From: Candidatus Nanohaloarchaea archaeon | Lineage (GTDB): Archaea; EX4484-52; GLR71 | Reading direction: 5' to 3' | Assembly (NCBI GenBank): GCA_030594675.1 | Contig: JAUVES010000040.1 | Location: forward strand, 1-6,415 | Length of the DNA stretch: 6,415 nt | Shown: positions 4,010 through 6,415 of the stretch, piece after piece | How the letters are laid out: every line of letters begins with the position of its first letter | How positions within the stretch are numbered: the first letter of the stretch is position 1 | The notes under the pieces: generated by a model | The model's input: the letters and a program-made list of their open reading frames with translations, nothing else | Databases searched by the model: none | Told to the model about the DNA's origin: nothing | Made by a program: the position numbers and the translations under genes

Positions 4010-5296
4010 TCAGACCAGCGTTGAAGCGAACTCATTCACTTTATCTGTTACTTCTTCTTCATCTATTGTCTTCAGGATACGATTCTCCATCAGGATCTTG
4101 CCGTTTACTATTGTTGTGTCCACGCAGGAGCCATTTGCTGAATAGACTATGTTTGAGATGGGGTTGTGGTTTGGAATCATTGATATGTCTTTGAGATTGA
4201 TAAGGACTATGTCTGCCTGTTTATCTATCTCTATTGCACCTATATCTTTCTCAAGACCGAGAACTTTTGCGCCACCTCTTGTCGCTATATCGAATACCTG
4301 CTGAGCTGATGCAATTTCAGGGTTGTTATTTGAAAACTTATGAAGAAGAGCGCAGACTTTCATCTCATTGAACATGTCAAGGGAATTATTGCTTGCCGAC
4401 CCGTCAGTGCCGAGGCTTACTAATATTCCTGCATCCAAAAATTCCTTAAGCTGCATGGAACCTCCAGCAAGCTTCATGTTGGATGTCGGATTATGCGAAA
4501 TTTTTGCGCCTCTTTTTGCTGCAAGGACTATCTCCTCTTTTGAAAAGTGGCAGGAATGAGCCATGATGACTTCAGGACCGAGGAATCCAATGCTTTCAAG
4601 GTATTCTACTGGGCGCATATCCTTATCCCTTATTGAATCGTTGACCTCTTTTACTGTTTCAGACACATGGATATGAAGCCCTATGTTGTGTTTCAATGCC
4701 AGCTCTTTTGAACGCTCAAGAAGTTCTCTTGAACATGTGTAAGGTGCGTGAGGTGCAACCATAGGCTTAACAAGGCCTGTGTTTTTGGAAGCCAGATAGG
4801 ACAGGAAAGATTTTACATTCCTTATCTCGCTGTCTGTCTTTTCAGGATTGTTGTGATCAATTGTGGGATAAGAAGCGAAACCTCTCATTCCTGCATTGAT
4901 TGTCGCGTCAACTATACTTTCAGAAAAAAAGTACATATCGTTGAAGGTTGTCGTTCCTGATCTTATCATCTCTGCAAAGGCGAGCATAGTTCCATTATAT
5001 ACTGCTTCTGCGTTAAGTTTCTGTTCCGCAGGCCAGATTTTCTCCTTGAGCCACTTATCCAGAGGCATGTCATCGCCGTATCCTTTGAATAAGGTCATAG
5101 CCAGATGGTTGTGAGTGTTTATGAGTCCGGGCATGGCAAGCTTATTTTTGCAGTCTATGACATATCCAGATCTGGACAGGTTTTGGCCGATTTCTGCTAT
5201 CTTTCCGTCTGAGATGAGAATGTCTCTATTGCTCAGGGTTGACCTTTTTGCGTCCTGGGTCAAGATGCAAGAACAGTTTTTGAGAATAATTTCCAT
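4010..5296 (-). CDS. mtaD: Amidohydrolase: S-adenosylhomocysteine / methylthioadenosine / 5'-deoxyadenosine deaminase
   Basis: A 428-residue metal-dependent hydrolase of the cytosine-deaminase-like branch that deaminates 5'-modified adenosines (MtaD in Thermotoga, DadD in methanogens), converting SAH, MTA or 5'-deoxyadenosine by-products of SAM enzymes to inosine forms. After an N-terminal beta sandwich, 'MPGLINTHNHLAM' gives metal ligands H62 and H64. H210 and the catalytic E213 lie in 'HIHVSET', H247 in 'IMAHSCHF', and D298 in 'SLGTDGSASNNSLDMF'. 'APHAPYT' (181-187) is a conserved active-site segment. All expected catalytic residues are present and the length is normal, so it should be active. 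Which adenosine it prefers cannot be read from the sequence, and a related chlorohydrolase/guanine deaminase assignment is less likely. The ATG at 5296 is about 26 bp past a TATA-like element. The gene is divergent from the 5401 gene and convergent with DUF99. Confidence 0.9.
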   Translation of the reverse strand: MEIILKNCSCILTQDAKRSTLSNRDILISDGKIAEIGQNLSRSGYVIDCKNKLAMPGLINTHNHLAMTLFKGYGDDMPLDKWLKEKIWPAEQKLNAEAVYNGTMLAFAEMIRSGTTTFNDMYFFSESIVDATINAGMRGFASYPTIDHNNPEKTDSEIRNVKSFLSYLASKNTGLVKPMVAPHAPYTCSRELLERSKELALKHNIGLHIHVSETVKEVNDSIRDKDMRPVEYLESIGFLGPEVIMAHSCHFSKEEIVLAAKRGAKISHNPTSNMKLAGGSMQLKEFLDAGILVSLGTDGSASNNSLDMFNEMKVCALLHKFSNNNPEIASAQQVFDIATRGGAKVLGLEKDIGAIEIDKQADIVLINLKDISMIPNHNPISNIVYSANGSCVDTTIVNGKILMENRILKTIDEEEVTDKVNEFASTLV

Positions 5297-5317
5297 GGTG
5301 GTAGTTAGAAGGGATAG

Positions 5318-5326
5318 TTTTATTTA
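5318..5326 (-). promoter_or_regulatory. Probable TATA element of the amidohydrolase gene
   Basis: CTAAATAAA on the minus strand is centred about 26 bp before the ATG at 5296. It is a moderate match but at the leaderless spacing. It shares the 104-bp divergent region with the promoter of the gene at 5401. Confidence 0.4.
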
Positions 5327-5370
5327 GTTTTTGGTATAGGTGATTGAGTTTTTTACTTAAAAATGATTAA

Positions 5371-5380
5371 ATTTATAATA
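5371..5380 (+). promoter_or_regulatory. TATA element of the gene at 5401
   Basis: ATTTATAATA is a good TATA element centred 25-26 bp before the ATG at 5401. It supports that start and a leaderless message. Confidence 0.55.
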
Positions 5381-5400
5381 TTTTCTGGGTATTTTTTATT

Positions 5401-5931
5401 ATGGGATCAAGACATGTCAGATGGGTAGCTGATGAGAATATAGTCGCAAAGATACCGCATCATGATGATATTGAAACATTTACTAAAGAGTTTGATTTTG
5501 AAAGTCTTATAGAACTGAATTGGAATCCTATTGTTGAACAACTTGGAGAAGAACAGGAACTGCATCTGTTTTTATACCCTTCTCTAAATGACCCAATGAA
5601 GTTCAATAACAAACCATATACTACATACCTTTATAACATCAAGCTTAAGCATGAGTGCAGAACAGTTGATTATGCTAAAGAGAAGCCGATATTTGAGAAT
5701 CTTAGTACAATAGGAGAAATATATATTAAACAAATTTGCAAAGACGAAGATGAACAATTTGTATCAATCCTTTTCAAACCGATATTTAGCAGATTAAAAA
5801 GACAAATGGAACCTGACTACAAGACAAACCAAATATTGATCTATAAACCCCGTGGTGGTTTCGTTGATGAAGGACTGGATTTAAGGATAGATGCTTTAGA
5901 TTCTGATATCGATGTTTACTTTGATAATTGA
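5401..5931 (+). CDS. Hypothetical protein, 176 residues, unrecognised family
   Basis: I do not recognise this protein. It has 176 residues with no signal peptide or membrane segment, and looks soluble and acidic overall. Notable stretches are 'RHVRWVADENIVAKIPHHDD' (4-23), 'QELHLFLYPSLNDP' (52-65), a Tyr-rich 'KPYTTYLYNIKLKHEC' (71-86), 'SILFKPIFSRLKRQ' (122-135) and an Asp-rich end 'LDLRIDALDSDIDVYFDN' (159-176). Alternating hydrophobic stretches suggest an alpha/beta or mostly beta fold. Only two cysteines are present (86 and 113). It is likely a real gene: the ATG lies 26 bp past a TATA element, and the frame fills the space between two minus-strand genes. Its DNA is visibly richer in A and T than the DUF763 or amidohydrolase genes (15 of 60 bases are G/C in 5701-5760), which may indicate an accessory gene. 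Confidence 0.7.
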   Translation: MGSRHVRWVADENIVAKIPHHDDIETFTKEFDFESLIELNWNPIVEQLGEEQELHLFLYPSLNDPMKFNNKPYTTYLYNIKLKHECRTVDYAKEKPIFENLSTIGEIYIKQICKDEDEQFVSILFKPIFSRLKRQMEPDYKTNQILIYKPRGGFVDEGLDLRIDALDSDIDVYFDN

Positions 5932-5975
5932 TAATACTGTTATTTTAAAGCAATATCTGCATGGCTTAATTAAAT

Positions 5976-6415
5976 TTACCAGTAATTATCGTGCAGAACT
6001 GTTTTTGCACCAGACATGTCTCCATAACTGAGATATGATTTTATCTTGTCTAAGTCTATGTCAGACATAGAATGTACTATCTTATTAAGCTTGTTTCTTC
6101 TTAAGTACTGGTTGGAACCTGCAATTATGTCACCTGCGATGAAGTAGAGAGGATTGAGAGTCATCAGAGAAAGACAGCCACCAATCGTGTCTGTCAGCAT
6201 GTAGAAACTTTTGACTGTTGTTGAATTGAAATTTGCTATGAAATTGTCGATGATTCCGGGTTTCTTATTATCACCTATATCCTTATCATCCATATCCAGA
6301 GTCTGTGTCAAGTACTTTTCAAGGATTTTGTCCTGCCTTTCTTCGTAATTTGAGATTATAAACTTTATGGGCTTCTCTGCGATGCTGTCCAGGCGGGAGA
6401 CTGCACCATATGTGA
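5976..6415 (-). CDS. Hypothetical protein, C-terminal 145 residues, possibly membrane-associated (truncated by window edge)
   Basis: The frame is open from the stop at 5976 to the right edge, giving 145 residues and no start. A TTG at 6311 is only an internal codon of this longer frame. I do not recognise the family. Visible residues 1-60 are charged and helical ('SIAEKPIKFIISNYEERQDKILEKYL', then an Asp/Lys-rich linker 'DMDDKDIGDNKKPG'). Residues 67-99 are the hydrophobic part ('FYMLTDTIGGCLSLMTL', 'PLYFIAGDIIAG'), which could be one long or two short membrane segments broken by N-P and Asp. The end is basic then polar ('YLRRNKLNKIVHSM', stop after 'HDNYW'). The gene converges with the 5401 gene across 44 bases that hold no obvious terminator. 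A membrane or membrane-remodelling role would be guesswork. Confidence 0.65.
   Translation of the reverse strand, partial: TYGAVSRLDSIAEKPIKFIISNYEERQDKILEKYLTQTLDMDDKDIGDNKKPGIIDNFIANFNSTTVKSFYMLTDTIGGCLSLMTLNPLYFIAGDIIAGSNQYLRRNKLNKIVHSMSDIDLDKIKSYLSYGDMSGAKTVLHDNYW

Noticed and set aside
4368..5327. Plus-strand ORFs antisense to the amidohydrolase
   Set aside because: The minus-strand frame carries every catalytic motif of the family; the antisense frames are by-products of its codon use.
5976..6311. A complete 111-residue gene starting at TTG 6311
   Set aside because: The same frame continues without a stop to the window edge, and no promoter or ribosome site is seen near 6311. It is the end of a longer gene.
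1..6415. CRISPR array, tRNA, rRNA, insertion sequence or intein
   Set aside because: No spaced repeat series, no tRNA T-loop-like signature, no transposase motifs with terminal repeats, and no splicing motifs in the visible proteins. Most of the MCM gene, where inteins can occur, is outside the window.

Overview
The window is archaeal chromosome. It encodes a TATA-box binding protein (TBP), the N-terminal third or so of an MCM replicative helicase, and members of the mainly archaeal families DUF763 and DUF99. The promoters look archaeal: AT-rich TATA elements sit about 25-30 bp before most start codons. G+C is moderate and lower at the right end. The sequence does not settle the phylum; a euryarchaeal or DPANN-type lineage would both fit.

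Layout. Positions 1-1214 hold two minus-strand information-processing genes: tbp (603-1214) and, downstream of it, mcm (1-531, cut by the left edge). Positions 1215-1459 hold their upstream region and the promoter of the next gene. From 1460 to 3996 four plus-strand genes follow: a DUF763 protein with a helix-hairpin-helix-like motif, a CYTH-domain triphosphate-binding protein, a 45-residue small protein, and a DUF99 (endonuclease V-like) protein. DUF99 converges on a minus-strand amidohydrolase (4010-5296) of the S-adenosylhomocysteine / methylthioadenosine / 5'-deoxyadenosine deaminase group. A divergent promoter region (5297-5400) then leads to an unrecognised 176-residue protein on plus. 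That gene converges on an unrecognised, probably membrane-associated protein whose N-terminus lies beyond the right edge.

How the parts relate. tbp and mcm share a strand, but mcm appears to have its own promoter in the 71-bp gap. The plus-strand genes do not form a clear operon, because each has a plausible TATA element of its own at leaderless spacing. The clear exception is tbp: its TATA element predicts a leader of about 60 nt with a strong Shine-Dalgarno site and a perfect 9-bp inverted repeat, which suggests special control of this general transcription factor.

I see no CRISPR array, insertion sequence, tRNA or rRNA, and no convincing new multi-gene system. The best leads are the tbp leader, an 18-bp perfect palindrome upstream of the DUF99 gene, the 45-residue gene, and the two orphan proteins at the right end.
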